From Auanema rhodensis (lineage: Eukaryota > Nematoda > Chromadorea > Rhabditida > Rhabditidae): a stretch of 64,000 bases of DNA. The notes beneath the pieces were generated by a model. That model saw nothing but the letters and a program-made list of their open reading frames with translations. It had not been told where the DNA came from and ran no database searches. The position numbers were made by a program, and so were the translations under genes. Of this stretch, positions 1 through 10,684 are shown piece after piece (the stretch's first letter is position 1; the number at the start of each line of letters is the position of its first letter). The stretch lies in assembly GCA_964057225.1 (NCBI GenBank), contig OZ059894.1, forward strand, positions 15,716,476 to 15,780,475, in the 5' to 3' direction.

Positions 1-2931
1 GTGGATCGAAACCACTCGCTGCTAGTGTTTTACCGATTCCAGAAATCTAATTTATCTATTTTTTTATTTTTTGGTACTACCGATTTAGAATTCATCATAC
101 ACCTCGGTGTATGCCACATTCGAAGCAGCGTGGCGCAGTGGAAGCGTGCTGGGCCCATAACCCAGAGGTCGGTGGATCGAAACCACTCGCTGCTAGTGTT
201 TTACCGATTCCAGAAATCTAATTTATCTATTTTTTTATTTTTTGGTACTACCGATTTAGAATTCATCATACACCTCGGTGTATGCCACATTCGAAGCAGC
301 GTGGCGCAGTGGAAGCGTGCTGGGCCCATAACCCAGAGGTCGGTGGATCGAAACCACTCGCTGCTAGTGTTTTACCGATTCCAGAAATCTAATTTATCTA
401 TTTTTTTATTTTTTGGTACTACCGATTTAGAATTCATCATACACCTCGGTGTATGCCACATTCGAAGCAGCGTGGCGCAGTGGAAGCGTGCTGGGCCCAT
501 AACCCAGAGGTCGGTGGATCGAAACCACTCGCTGCTAGTGTTTTACCGATTCCAGAAATCTAATTTATCTATTTTTTTATTTTTTGGTACTACCGATTTA
601 GAATTCATCATACACCTCGGTGTATGCCACATTCGAAGCAGCGTGGCGCAGTGGAAGCGTGCTGGGCCCATAACCCAGAGGTCGGTGGATCGAAACCACT
701 CGCTGCTAGTGTTTTACTGATTCCAGAAATCTAATTTATCTATTTTTTTATTTTTTGGTACTACCGATTTAGAATTCATCATACACCTCGGTGTATGCCA
801 CATTCGAAGCAGCGTGGCGCAGTGGAAGCGTGCTGGGCCCATAACCCAGAGGTCGGTGGATCGAAACCACTCGCTGCTAGTGTTTTACCGATTCCAGAAA
901 TCTAATTTATCTATTTTTTTATTTTTTGGTACTACCGATTTAGAATTCATCATACACCTCGGTGTATGCCACATTCGAAGCAGCGTGGCGCAGTGGAAGC
1001 GTGCTGGGCCCATAACCCAGAGGTCGGTGGATCGAAACCACTCGCTGCTAGTGTTTTACCGATTCCAGAAATCTAATTTATCTATTTTTTTATTTTTTGG
1101 TACTACCGATTTAGAATTCATCATACACCTCGGTGTATGCCACATTCGAAGCAGCGTGGCGCAGTGGAAGCGTGCTGGGCCCATAACCCAGAGGTCGGTG
1201 GATCGAAACCACTCGCTGCTAGTGTTTTACCGATTCCAGAAATCTAATTTATCTATTTTTTTATTTTTTGGTACTACCGATTTAGAATTCATCATACACC
1301 TCGGTGTATGCCACATTCGAAGCAGCGTGGCGCAGTGGAAGCGTGCTGGGCCCATAACCCAGAGGTCGGTGGATCGAAACCACTCGCTGCTAGTGTTTTA
1401 CCGATTCCAGAAATCTAATTTATCTATTTTTTTATTTTTTGGTACTACCGATTTAGAATTCATCATACACCTCGGTGTATGCCACATTCGAAGCAGCGTG
1501 GCGCAGTGGAAGCGTGCTGGGCCCATAACCCAGAGGTCGGTGGATCGAAACCACTCGCTGCTAGTGTTTTACCGATTCCAGAAATCTAATTTATCTATTT
1601 TTTTATTTTTTGGTACTACCGATTTAGAATTCATCATACACCTCGGTGTATGCCACATTCGAAGCAGCGTGGCGCAGTGGAAGCGTGCTGGGCCCATAAC
1701 CCAGAGGTCGGTGGATCGAAACCACTCGCTGCTAGTGTTTTACCGATTCCAGAAATCTAATTTATCTATTTTTTTATTTTTTGGTACTACCGATTTAGAA
1801 TTCATCATACACCTCGGTGTATGCCACATTCGAAGCAGCGTGGCGCAGTGGAAGCGTGCTGGGCCCATAACCCAGAGGTCGGTGGATCGAAACCACTCGC
1901 TGCTAGTGTTTTACCGATTCCAGAAATCTAATTTATCTATTTTTTTATTTTTTGGTACTACCGATTTAGAATTCATCATACACCTCGGTGTATGCCACAT
2001 TCGAAGCAGCGTGGCGCAGTGGAAGCGTGCTGGGCCCATAACCCAGAGGTCGGTGGATCGAAACCACTCGCTGCTAGTGTTTTACCGATTCCAGAAATCT
2101 AATTTATCTATTTTTTTATTTTTTGGTACTACCGATTTAGAATTCATCATACACCTCGGTGTATGCCACATTCGAAGCAGCGTGGCGCAGTGGAAGCGTG
2201 CTGGGCCCATAACCCAGAGGTCGGTGGATCGAAACCACTCGCTGCTAGTGTTTTACCGATTCCAGAAATCTAATTTATCTATTTTTTTATTTTTTGGTAC
2301 TACCGATTTAGAATTCATCATACACCTCGGTGTATGCCACATTCGAAGCAGCGTGGCGCAGTGGAAGCGTGCTGGGCCCATAACCCAGAGGTCGGTGGAT
2401 CGAAACCACTCGCTGCTAGTGTTTTACCGATTCCAGAAATCTAATTTATCTATTTTTTTATTTTTTGGTACTACCGATTTAGAATTCATCATACACCTCG
2501 GTGTATGCCACATTCGAAGCAGCGTGGCGCAGTGGAAGCGTGCTGGGCCCATAACCCAGAGGTCGGTGGATCGAAACCACTCGCTGCTAGTGTTTTACCG
2601 ATTCCAGAAATCTAATTTATCTATTTTTTTATTTTTTGGTACTACCGATTTAGAATTCATCATACACCTCGGTGTATGCCACATTCGAAGCAGCGTGGCG
2701 CAGTGGAAGCGTGCTGGGCCCATAACCCAGAGGTCGGTGGATCGAAACCACTCGCTGCTAGTGTTTTACCGATTCCAGAAATCTAATTTATCTATTTTTT
2801 TATTTTTTGGTACTACCGATTTAGAATTCATCATACACCTCGGTGTATGCCACATTCGAAGCAGCGTGGCGCAGTGGAAGCGTGCTGGGCCCATAACCCA
2901 GAGGTCGGTGGATCGAAACCACTCGCTGCTA
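1..2931 (+). tRNA. Tandem array 1 of initiator tRNA-Met(CAT) genes, 171-bp unit
   Basis: A tail of one copy (1-24) is followed by 17 full copies starting at 124 + 171k (k = 0-16), the last at 2860-2931. Each gene is 72 nt including A73 and folds as a perfect cloverleaf with anticodon CAT. Eukaryotic initiator hallmarks are visible: an A1:U72 acceptor end, three consecutive G:C pairs at the base of the anticodon stem, and a T-loop AUCGAAA (A54, A60) instead of TPsiC. Internal A box (TGGCGCAGTGG) and B box (GGATCGAAACC) are intact. A TTTT run 3 nt after the tRNA is a pol III terminator. The 99-bp spacer carries a 12-bp inverted repeat (ACACC-TC-GGTGT; 99-110 in the first unit) 13 nt upstream of each gene. 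Copies are nearly identical; one spacer variant (T for C) is at about 718. As 171 is a multiple of 3, the array makes spurious long ORFs. Confidence 0.97.
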
Positions 2932-2949
2932 GTGTTTTACCGATTCCAG

Positions 2950-3293
2950 CGTTCCATTCGGACTCCCCATATATGTAGCTGAAGGGTTAGAGCCAGACGA
3001 CCAGAGGACCGAGGAATGGCTCCGCCTTCCCTCGTTCCCTTGGTCGGGAGTTCGCCTCTTAGCAAGCTGATGGACGGCTTGTAGTTTAGTCTTTATACTT
3101 ATGTTTATCTTATTGTATTGTATCTTTATCTTTGTATATTATTGTTGTAGTTTCATGCCAATAAATCTTTCTCTATTTTATCTTATGATTGACCTTATGC
3201 TCTGTATTCCTACCGCTACACCAAGGAATACTATTCGCGTCATGGTATAAACTACAATGGTTTATATTATCGACGCAGGAGCATAACGGAACG
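2950..3293 (+). repeat. 5' LTR
   Basis: 344 bp, identical by eye to 31252-31595. It contains a T-rich stretch with a TATA-like TTTATACTT near 3091 and a poly(A) signal AATAAA at 3160-3165. Termini are CGTTCC...GGAACG. Its 3' part resembles the LTRs at 40872-40970 and 42010-42366 (reverse orientation), so these belong to one family. Confidence 0.93.
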
Positions 3294-3317
3294 TGGAGGT
3301 TCCACCTCGAACTCATC
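3294..3317 (+). promoter_or_regulatory. Candidate primer-binding site next to the 5' LTR
   Basis: The LTR is followed directly by TGGAGGTTCCACCTCGAAC. It begins with TGG, as expected for a site complementary to a tRNA 3' CCA end. The same stretch follows the 5' LTR of the second element (reverse complement at 41989-42009), so it is conserved in the family. I could not match it to a specific tRNA: the TTCGA in its complement is too close to the CCA end for a normal T arm. The identity of the primer is therefore open. Confidence 0.5.
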
Positions 3318-3412
3318 TTTTGAAAAAAAAAAAAAAAAAAAAATTTTTCTTTTTATTGTAAAAGTCCATTTTTGCATTCCAAATTATAAATTCCTCCACT
3401 TGAAACAACAAA

Positions 3413-3658
3413 ATGAAGGCGCCAATTTGTTTTAAGGTACAGATACAAGGGATCTCGCTTAAATGCGAGATAGGACCAATAAAATTTTTTGCCCGCCGTC
3501 CTCAATTTACAAACCGTCTGAATGTCCACCCTTTTCTTTATCGTATCTTGTACCGCTTCTCATGCCATTTTGAGGACGTTTGGATTGAAATAGAGGACAA
3601 TTTCGCCAAACGAGAAATTATAATTGTTCACATTTTTTTTGGGCATGGAGAAGTTTGA
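3413..3658 (+). CDS. Small leader ORF, 81 aa, unknown function
   Basis: ATG-initiated ORF 120 bp after the LTR. The product is unlike any family I recognise; it is basic/aromatic with no membrane segment. About 21 nt after the ATG there is a good splice-donor context, AAG|GTACAG (donor at 3434). The ATG may therefore serve as a short start exon for the downstream Gag frame, which lacks its own early ATG. Either reading is inference; the ORF could also be chance. Confidence 0.3.
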   Translation: MKAPICFKVQIQGISLKCEIGPIKFFARRPQFTNRLNVHPFLYRILYRFSCHFEDVWIEIEDNFAKREIIIVHIFFGHGEV

Positions 3659-4290
3659 TTATTGGAACAAAAATTTATAAGACGCGCGCAATCGATTATA
3701 GTTTGTATATTTTGTGGTCAGGACTAGAATTTTGAAAATATTATATTCAGACGTAAAAGATCATTTTACATATTATTTTGCGGGAAACCAAAAACGGTTA
3801 CATAAATTGAATATAAAAACAGACCACACTAGTCCGAAAAAGCCTGGTAAATCTGCAATAAGACTTCTCAGCTCTTATTTGACAGTCAGGTCAAGTTGGC
3901 GGAAGCATAACTGCTACGGATTTTATCCCCGTAGATTATGTCACCTTCCTCAAATCATTTCGTTGTTTCAACTCATAAGATACCCCTTATCTCCTACAGT
4001 AATCCTAAGTAAATGGGAAATGTTTAAAAATAGACGTATTTTTCTCATTTTCAAAAAGAAATTTGCTTAGGAAAACGCACTTTTGCTTATTTTGATCAAG
4101 AAAAAGGACAGCCTTTTCAATAACTCTCCTCAAACCTCATTAGCATGCACAATGTCGAAAACATTTTGAGCAAAACATGCTATTTAAGGGAAAAGGAATG
4201 AGGAAAAGATTGAAAACATAAGTCCATTTTCTTGACGAAAACAGAGCAAAGCGCATAAAAATAAAAACACAGAGTACAAGCTTTATTCAG

Positions 4291-4647
4291 TCAAAAACCC
4301 CACTTGAAAGCTAGCTGTCTCTCAAACTCTGCAGCAAGAGAGATAGGCTCGTAACTGGGGGTGAGGTATTCGGGATACTCTCTCCCCAGTGAGGCCCTCA
4401 GCTGCAATCCAAGCGAAGAGCTATCATAACATACATAAATTTTAAACAAAATTTTACATAATAATTCATAGAATAAAGGCTGCCTCTCGGTATACCATCT
4501 CCAGGGACTTCCTACAAGTCCACACGGGAGAGCGGCATAAGAATGCGCGCAGAGGTCACGGAGGCAGAGACGCCCTACGAGCTCAATCTCGGGCTCAATT
4601 TCCGCCATAGCGGAAAAATTAACGAGGCCCCTGCCCAAATAGAACAT
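4291..4647 (-). CDS. Antisense ORF in the retroelement leader, 118 aa, unknown function
   Basis: An ATG-to-TGA frame on the minus strand. An AATAAA poly(A) signal (complement of 4282-4287) starts 3 nt after the stop and is followed by a GT-rich stretch, as in a compact 3' end. The product is mildly acidic at its N-terminus, Leu- and Cys-rich, with many aromatic residues and no clear signal peptide. I do not recognise it. Antisense genes occur in some retroviruses, but nothing here ties this ORF to them. It could be a captured gene, a regulatory antisense product, or chance. Confidence 0.35.
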   Translation of the reverse strand: MFYLGRGLVNFSAMAEIEPEIELVGRLCLRDLCAHSYAALPCGLVGSPWRWYTERQPLFYELLCKILFKIYVCYDSSSLGLQLRASLGREYPEYLTPSYEPISLAAEFERQLAFKWGF

Positions 4648-5230
4648 TTGCAGATCCTCAATAAATTAAAATAGCAAAAGAAAATACTGAAAATTGAAAT
4701 TGACTAATGCACCAACCATTAACACTAGATCAGGATGGGGCCTATAAGCCAATCTCTCTTCAGCATCATAAAAGACAATAACGTCATACAGCTTTTGCAT
4801 GACAAAGGTCATTCCAGTAGGCTGGACGCTCATTTTCAAAAATTCTTAGCTCTCAAAATAATAAAATATAGCTTGGTAAACAAGAGAGAAAAGGGGGATA
4901 AAAACATGATTGAAAGCTACTCGTAAAGAGAGAGATTAAAGCAAGTACAAGCGGAAAGTGCAACAGCGGATAAAAATAGTTTTTGAGAAGAGATAAACAT
5001 CATTAACTATATTAAGCTTACGGTAGATAGGCGGAGTCAGATTGTTGGCCACGATTTGAAAAACTCCCTCTCATTTACCCTCCGCATCGCCCAGCGAAGC
5101 ACGACTATCCTATTGCTCCCGAATCTCTCTCTCTCCCAACACACATCTAAAAGAATCTTACGCACCTTACATCAACATCCCACACGTAGCTCACCATTCT
5201 CGGTTTTTCCAAACCAAAAGTCCTACAAAG

Positions 5231-8200
5231 GTGGCCAAAAGATTCTCATCGGCTTTCCCAGCCCTTTACCCGTCCGATATCAACAGTGACGCTACTGTCG
5301 CAAGTCGTACCCGAAGCCGCACCCGACTTCTCAGTGTTCAAATAGAAGAACCGCACCAACCAGACGAGAAGCCGAAGCCGCAAGTCGACAAGTTCTATAC
5401 TCCCCGAGAAGGCACATATTCACCTTCTGACGACACTGACGAAGACCCGGACTTCATCATAGCCGACGACAGCACTCAAACTCCAACTACAAATCCCAAG
5501 GTACGCTCAGTTGATACTAATAAAAATTTGCGAAAAATTCAAAAGAAAAAGCCGACAACCGCATCTGCCTCACCGGTAACCTCAGACCCAAACGCGTCGA
5601 ACTTATCAGTTATCACTGATAACGCACCTTCCCCATCCCTCGGGTTAACACAAAGCCCCCAAGCGTCTTCCACGCCTATTAATCAACCACATTCGCTAAC
5701 TTTAGAACCCACCCAACTTAGTGACAACCCTTCAACCTTATCAAAAATCACTGATAAGATCAAAAAGAATATCCCTAATAAGCGGAAGACAAAAACACCC
5801 AGTAAGCGCGCAACAGAAACTTTGTCAGCAGAAGCCAGCCTCGAAGGCATACAAGAAGCTTCACCCTTATCATTAACAACTGATAAGTTTAAAAACAAAA
5901 GATCTTTAACAACTCGACTGATAAAGATTTTAAACTTATCCCCAGGCGATAAAACAACACCCGGCGGAACAGCAAAACCCCGGTTTTCTTCACATAATCC
6001 TAATCTTAACAGATCAGATAGTGCGATCCCTAGCTCACGATCAACTGATAGAACATCGCCTCAGGCATCTGGTAAAGTCATCCAGGTTCCAAGAGCCCGT
6101 TTCGCAACAACTACACCTATAATAGGCTCCTCTAGCAGAAACCCTAAGGCAATAGAAAACACTCATCAAGATCCAACAAGGAGCGAAGTGATAATATCAC
6201 CTATCACATACCCTGAGGGCATCTCATCCGAAATGACCGAAACATCACGGCTTCCAGGAGCGGGTAAATCTACCATTGCTCAGGCATTAAGCTCCCCATA
6301 TTGCCCTATATACGACGGAAGTCGCAACTTTAGAGACTTCGTGGCCAAGTTTAACACCTTTGCAAACGCCTTAGGCTTAGTTATGCCAGAAAGATTAACA
6401 ATCTTACCACTACTTCTCAAAAACGAACGAGCTGAAGAAGCTTATACACAGCTTAGCGATACTATCAAGACATCTGGCTCGTGGAATACTCTCATCGAAG
6501 AACTTACCTCTAGGCTATGCCCAGAGTATAATCAAGATCCGGCGCTGATAACGCTACAGAATTCCACCCAAGGCGAGCTATCAGTAGATGGATTTGCACA
6601 AACTTTACGAAGCCTAAGCTTAAACGCTTTCTCCCATACAGACCCACACAAGGACCATATCCTTAGATCCACCTTTCTACGCGGTCTCAAAAACACAATA
6701 CGCCCGGGGGTAATCAGAGCTAAACCAAAAACGTTTGCCGAGGCAATTGATAATGCCAGATGGGAGGAATCAATTGCTAACCAAGTAGCCGACCCTCAGG
6801 CGCTACTGGTTAACGCAATCGATAGAACATTCCCTCCCAGGCGCGACACCGGAAGGCGAGGAATCGGCAGAGGCTATCAATCATTTAACAATAGAAACTA
6901 CCAAAATTATCAAAATTATCAAAGTTATCAAAATTCATCAAATAATCAGAAACCACAAAATCTGCAAAATTCTTTCGCAAGAAACCGCAATCTTGGTAAT
7001 CGCGGTAGAAATTTCTCAAATCCAAATTGGTATCAAAGAAATAACAACTTATCACGTAATCAGGAGAGTGATAACCGTCAACGCGGTAATAATCCCTTCA
7101 GGGGAAACAACAATAATAGAGGTAGAGGAAGAGGCTCAAGAGTCAATAATTTGACCTTGATATCCCCCTTAACACTAGCAGTAGCTTTATCAGTGATCTT
7201 ATCACTAATCACTATAACTGATGCTTATCAGATGTGCACTAAAGCTACAGGTGGAGCCCTCCTTATACCCCCACCCCTGAGGAAATGCACAATACCACCT
7301 ACCAAACATGTCATTGTTCGAATTGAGCCAACAACAGAAAACGAATGTAGACTGGCTGTCCGCGACCGTAAATGGAAATCAGAAGACCTGATTAAATTGG
7401 ATAGCTTGACATACGCGACAACCGAACCTACATTCTCTCCAGCGCGCTCATTCAATTACGAACAATGCGAAGAAAAAGAACGACTGGTTTTGGAAAGAGG
7501 CGTTATGACCAGGATGCCAGACGACACCATATTGACAAATCTATTACTCAATACGGAAGGCTGTCTTGCACATCATGGCCAATGCGCATCCAATACTTCA
7601 ATGATTATCTGGGAAATCCAATCATACGAACAGAGATGCAACTATATAGACATGAGCGAATATGATGCCATCATTGGAGACAGCATAATACTGATTCCCA
7701 ATACGCAGTCAGCCCTTGTTATCGACAATAAACAAATTCCAAAACAGATTACATCATGTTTTTCGCAACCTATATTTCAATCAACCACGGGCAATTATAT
7801 ACTCTTTCCCAAATATCCAAATGAGAGTAATATACACAACTTAATTGAAAGAGAATATAAAAAGTTGCCAGCTAAGCGTCAAAAAAGGGCTATAGCGCAA
7901 TGCGCACTGCAATTGGACGAAAGCTGGATAAAAGAACAAGAAGACTACGAAACTTTAACATTGAACATATGCCCATACCCATTTTTACGTCCAGTAATGA
8001 GTAACCCTGGGATATCACAAATAATTCCTATAATTCGAGCCAGACGGACAATAGATCCAACATATTCTATCGTTAAGTGGATCTCAGCACATCCCGAGCA
8101 GTTCAAATTCTTCCTACGAAGCACTACTTCGGATAGATCAATAGAAAGATTCTTAAAAATATATGAATTCTACGACCCGGAAGAAGCAATGCTTCAATTC

Positions 8201-9112
8201 TTCGCCCAAAAAGAACTGGCAGCCACCACAAGAGGAGCCGTTAAATACCTCACCTCCCTGCAACTCTTAGAGCAGATAGGCGACAGATTAACAGCAGAAG
8301 AATTTGACGAAAAAATACTCACAAAAGAAGGAAGTTATCGAGAGCGAACCGAAAGTATAGCGCTCGAGTTGGCATTTACACCGACCATTTTCGCTCAAAA
8401 TAACATGTCGGTGCCATCAAAACAAGAAGTTTTGAAAGCATTTGTAAACATGCCGCCAATCAGGCCCGTATTATCAACTAATAACGAAAAGGAACAACTG
8501 ATTATTAAAGAAACAATTGACCTATATCACCAAGTCCTCAAACTACGTACAATAAAACCCAATCGAACAGCGGCCAGAGCAGACGATGAAAGATTTCGAC
8601 ATCTGCCTGTACCAACTATTATCCTGCCAGATATAGAGAAATTATATCGAGATATGGAGAATAATTTTGGTATACCTGTTGGGCCCCATCAACAAACAAA
8701 AAGTCCTAACAAATATACACGAAATCTTCTCATTCAAACCTTCCTACCGCTACTAGAGGATAAAAGAACACCTCCCTACTCAACCAGACGCCTGACAGAC
8801 AAAACGGAATATATAACGACAACAACGGAAGTAACAAAGCTAATCCAGGACCCTCAAACAACGCCAGAGATCGATACAACTCAAAACATAACATCCACGC
8901 GCGCGCCAACAACGGTTACATTAATATATGGTGTTCACAAAGAACAGCCTATTACTACGTTTGCAACGGTCACAGATATGTCTTTAAGATCGCAAAGAAA
9001 GCAGAGAACGTCATCACCACCTTTGGAGATTGAAACGAAAGCAGTACAAGCGCAAGCACATTATATAGGCTCCCAAGTAAACAACAGTAGAGAGCCATGC
9101 CGAATTTACTAA
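5231..9112 (+). CDS. Retroelement Gag plus N-terminal part of an envelope-like ectodomain (5' part of split frame)
   Basis: The frame is open from 5060. Position 5231 is a GTG; the first in-frame ATG is 6233, so the true start is unsettled and may come from splicing. Counting from 5231: residues 1-330 are Ser/Thr/Pro/Lys-rich and disordered. Residues about 360-515 form a retrotransposon Gag (capsid-like) domain. Residues 537-640 are Arg/Gly/Asn/Gln-rich and probably bind nucleic acid; there is no CCHC knuckle. A hydrophobic signal-like segment (641-667, nt 7153-7230) opens a Cys-containing ectodomain with N-glycosylation sequons and a furin-like AKRQKRA (nt 7870-7890). Retroelement coding ends at 9085; the last nine codons (9086-9112) are Maverick sequence ending in a stop. 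The frame is continued in the same phase at 25793. The glycoprotein family is not identifiable by eye. Confidence 0.85.
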   Translation: MAKRFSSAFPALYPSDINSDATVASRTRSRTRLLSVQIEEPHQPDEKPKPQVDKFYTPREGTYSPSDDTDEDPDFIIADDSTQTPTTNPKVRSVDTNKNLRKIQKKKPTTASASPVTSDPNASNLSVITDNAPSPSLGLTQSPQASSTPINQPHSLTLEPTQLSDNPSTLSKITDKIKKNIPNKRKTKTPSKRATETLSAEASLEGIQEASPLSLTTDKFKNKRSLTTRLIKILNLSPGDKTTPGGTAKPRFSSHNPNLNRSDSAIPSSRSTDRTSPQASGKVIQVPRARFATTTPIIGSSSRNPKAIENTHQDPTRSEVIISPITYPEGISSEMTETSRLPGAGKSTIAQALSSPYCPIYDGSRNFRDFVAKFNTFANALGLVMPERLTILPLLLKNERAEEAYTQLSDTIKTSGSWNTLIEELTSRLCPEYNQDPALITLQNSTQGELSVDGFAQTLRSLSLNAFSHTDPHKDHILRSTFLRGLKNTIRPGVIRAKPKTFAEAIDNARWEESIANQVADPQALLVNAIDRTFPPRRDTGRRGIGRGYQSFNNRNYQNYQNYQSYQNSSNNQKPQNLQNSFARNRNLGNRGRNFSNPNWYQRNNNLSRNQESDNRQRGNNPFRGNNNNRGRGRGSRVNNLTLISPLTLAVALSVILSLITITDAYQMCTKATGGALLIPPPLRKCTIPPTKHVIVRIEPTTENECRLAVRDRKWKSEDLIKLDSLTYATTEPTFSPARSFNYEQCEEKERLVLERGVMTRMPDDTILTNLLLNTEGCLAHHGQCASNTSMIIWEIQSYEQRCNYIDMSEYDAIIGDSIILIPNTQSALVIDNKQIPKQITSCFSQPIFQSTTGNYILFPKYPNESNIHNLIEREYKKLPAKRQKRAIAQCALQLDESWIKEQEDYETLTLNICPYPFLRPVMSNPGISQIIPIIRARRTIDPTYSIVKWISAHPEQFKFFLRSTTSDRSIERFLKIYEFYDPEEAMLQFFAQKELAATTRGAVKYLTSLQLLEQIGDRLTAEEFDEKILTKEGSYRERTESIALELAFTPTIFAQNNMSVPSKQEVLKAFVNMPPIRPVLSTNNEKEQLIIKETIDLYHQVLKLRTIKPNRTAARADDERFRHLPVPTIILPDIEKLYRDMENNFGIPVGPHQQTKSPNKYTRNLLIQTFLPLLEDKRTPPYSTRRLTDKTEYITTTTEVTKLIQDPQTTPEIDTTQNITSTRAPTTVTLIYGVHKEQPITTFATVTDMSLRSQRKQRTSSPPLEIETKAVQAQAHYIGSQVNNSREPCRIY

Positions 9113-10190
9113 CCACGCCCCCAAACAGTTGCTAAAAACATACTTTTGAGGGCGTCAGCTGCTAAAATCATACTTTTGGGGGCGTCAGCTGTCAAAATCA
9201 TATTTTCGGCGTCAGCTGTCAAAAATATACTTTTCCTCCCGAGGCAGGCTCTCGAGCCTGCGCATGGATCAAAATGCATGATTTTTTTTTAAAAATTATT
9301 TTTTAATGTATTATTTTAAATGAATTTTTATTATTTATATATTTGTTAATTGTATTTGTAAATATTTTTAAACTTATTTCTTTTTAAATGAATTTTTATT
9401 ATTAATATATGTTTTAAATATTATTATTTAATTATTTCTTTTTTAAATGTATTTTATATATTTTTAAAATATTATTAAAATTATCTCCTTTTAAATGTAT
9501 TTTTAATATATATACATTTGAATAAACTTTTTAATATATATTGTGTTTGTTTTAATTTATAAAATTTGAATATTTTTCAAAGCTAATAAATATGTTCACC
9601 GTACCTCTTATGGGTTAATTAATGGAACACATATCGAAGGTTAATTCGATAAGAGCGATATGAAATACAAAAGTTAATGGAACACATATCGAAAGTTAAT
9701 TCGATAAGAACGATATGAAATACAAAAGTTAATGGAACACATATCGAAGGTTAATTCGATAAGATCGTTAAAACAGGTGCACTGACCCACACAAGAACCA
9801 CATGGCAAACGTTTTGTTCATAAAAATATGATAAATAGCTGTACACCACATGTACCAAGTTGTCTAATATTTTCAAATTACATGAAAGAATAGTTTAAAG
9901 AACCTTTTTTTTTTTTAAATTTTATATTAGTATATTCTAATATACTAACTCAATAAAACACATATCGAAGGTTAATTCGATAGGATTCACAAACAATTGT
10001 GTTGTTTCCAATGGAACACATATCGAAGATTAATTCGATAAGATCGTTAAAACAGGTGCGCTGCCCCACACATGTACCACATGGCAAAAGTTTTGTTCAT
10101 AAAAATATGATAAATAGCTGTACAGCACAAGTACCCATAACGCTAAAGAATACTTACTATGCCAAGGGGTCATGGGTATATAGTTTTTTA
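9086..10190 (+). repeat. Left terminal inverted repeat and subterminal region
   Basis: Pairs with the right end. The outer ~175 bp match the complement of the right terminus with only a few differences. An AT-rich stretch with indels follows to about 9600. A conserved block around 9595-9635 (complement 25235-25270) comes next, then blocks at 9771-9860 and 10139-10178 (complement about 25020-25150). The left side is longer because it has extra copies of the subterminal repeat. Confidence 0.9.
9140..9261 (+). repeat. Terminal CAGCTG-containing tandem repeats and 8-bp-stem hairpin of the Maverick end
   Basis: Three to four imperfect ~31-bp repeats of the form CATACTTTTGRGGGCGTCAG followed by CTG and AAAA-type spacers, each with a palindromic CAGCTG. 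They are followed by GCAGGCTC-TC-GAGCCTGC (9244-9261), an inverted repeat with an 8-bp stem. The same arrangement is mirrored at the right end (hairpin 25611-25628). Such repeats next to the terminus could bind integrase or the terminal protein; that role is inference. Confidence 0.75.
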
Positions 10191-10460
10191 GTATCAAAAA
10201 TGTTAATGGAACACATATCGAATATCAATTCGATAAGATTGGTGAAACAGATACGTTGACCTACAATGAACCAAATGGCAAAGCACTTGTTCATTAAAGT
10301 ATAACAAATAGCTGTATAGCATATGCATCAAGATTTCTAATATTCTCAAATTACATGGAAAGAAGAGTATATAGAAAAAGTTTTAGTGTGTATATTACTA
10401 ATATTCTAATACCCTAACTCAAAGAACACATATCGAAGATTAATTCGATAAGATTGTTGA
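9621..10460 (+). repeat. Subterminal repeats with ATCGAA-N6-TTCGAT palindrome
   Basis: A ~30-bp motif, GGAACACATATCGAAGGTTA followed by ATTCGATAAGA, occurs about seven times on the left (near 9622, 9678, 9733, 9957, 10012, 10207, 10427). It occurs twice in inverted orientation on the right (near 25143-25172 and 25203-25236). The first three copies are spaced about 55 bp. The core ATCGAA-N6-TTCGAT is an inverted repeat, the usual shape of a dimeric protein binding site. The copy number differs strongly between ends. Confidence 0.8.
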
Positions 10461-10684
10461 AACAGTTGCGCTGACCACAACAATACATGCGTATTTATTA
10501 ACAGCGGATTGGCAACTGCCACTGTTGACAGCTGTAATATGATACAATGTTGAGTGTTGGCAACATTGTTACGTGACAATAAAACAACTGACTGTTCTTG
10601 CAATGAAGTGTAATATAAATGTGTAAAATGAAATATGGATAACTACCTCTCAGAGTTTGCATAATTTTATTCTAACAAGATACA

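Larger units (their letters stand above)
3294..5230 (+). other. Retroelement leader, mostly non-coding
   Basis: About 1.9 kb between the 5' LTR and the long Gag frame. It holds an A21 tract (about 3322-3342), a small ATG-initiated ORF at 3413-3658 and an antisense ORF at 4291-4647. A leader this long is unusual for Ty3/Gypsy elements and could hold packaging signals, a spliced start exon or accessory genes. The Gag frame is open from 5060 without an ATG. Confidence 0.6.

Noticed and set aside
1..2931. CRISPR-like regular array
   Set aside because: Both 'repeat' and 'spacer' are identical in every unit; this is a tandem gene array in a eukaryote.
3714..4070. 118-codon plus-strand frame in the retroelement leader
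   Set aside because: It starts at a GTG, has no recognisable features, and lies in AT-rich leader; not supported.
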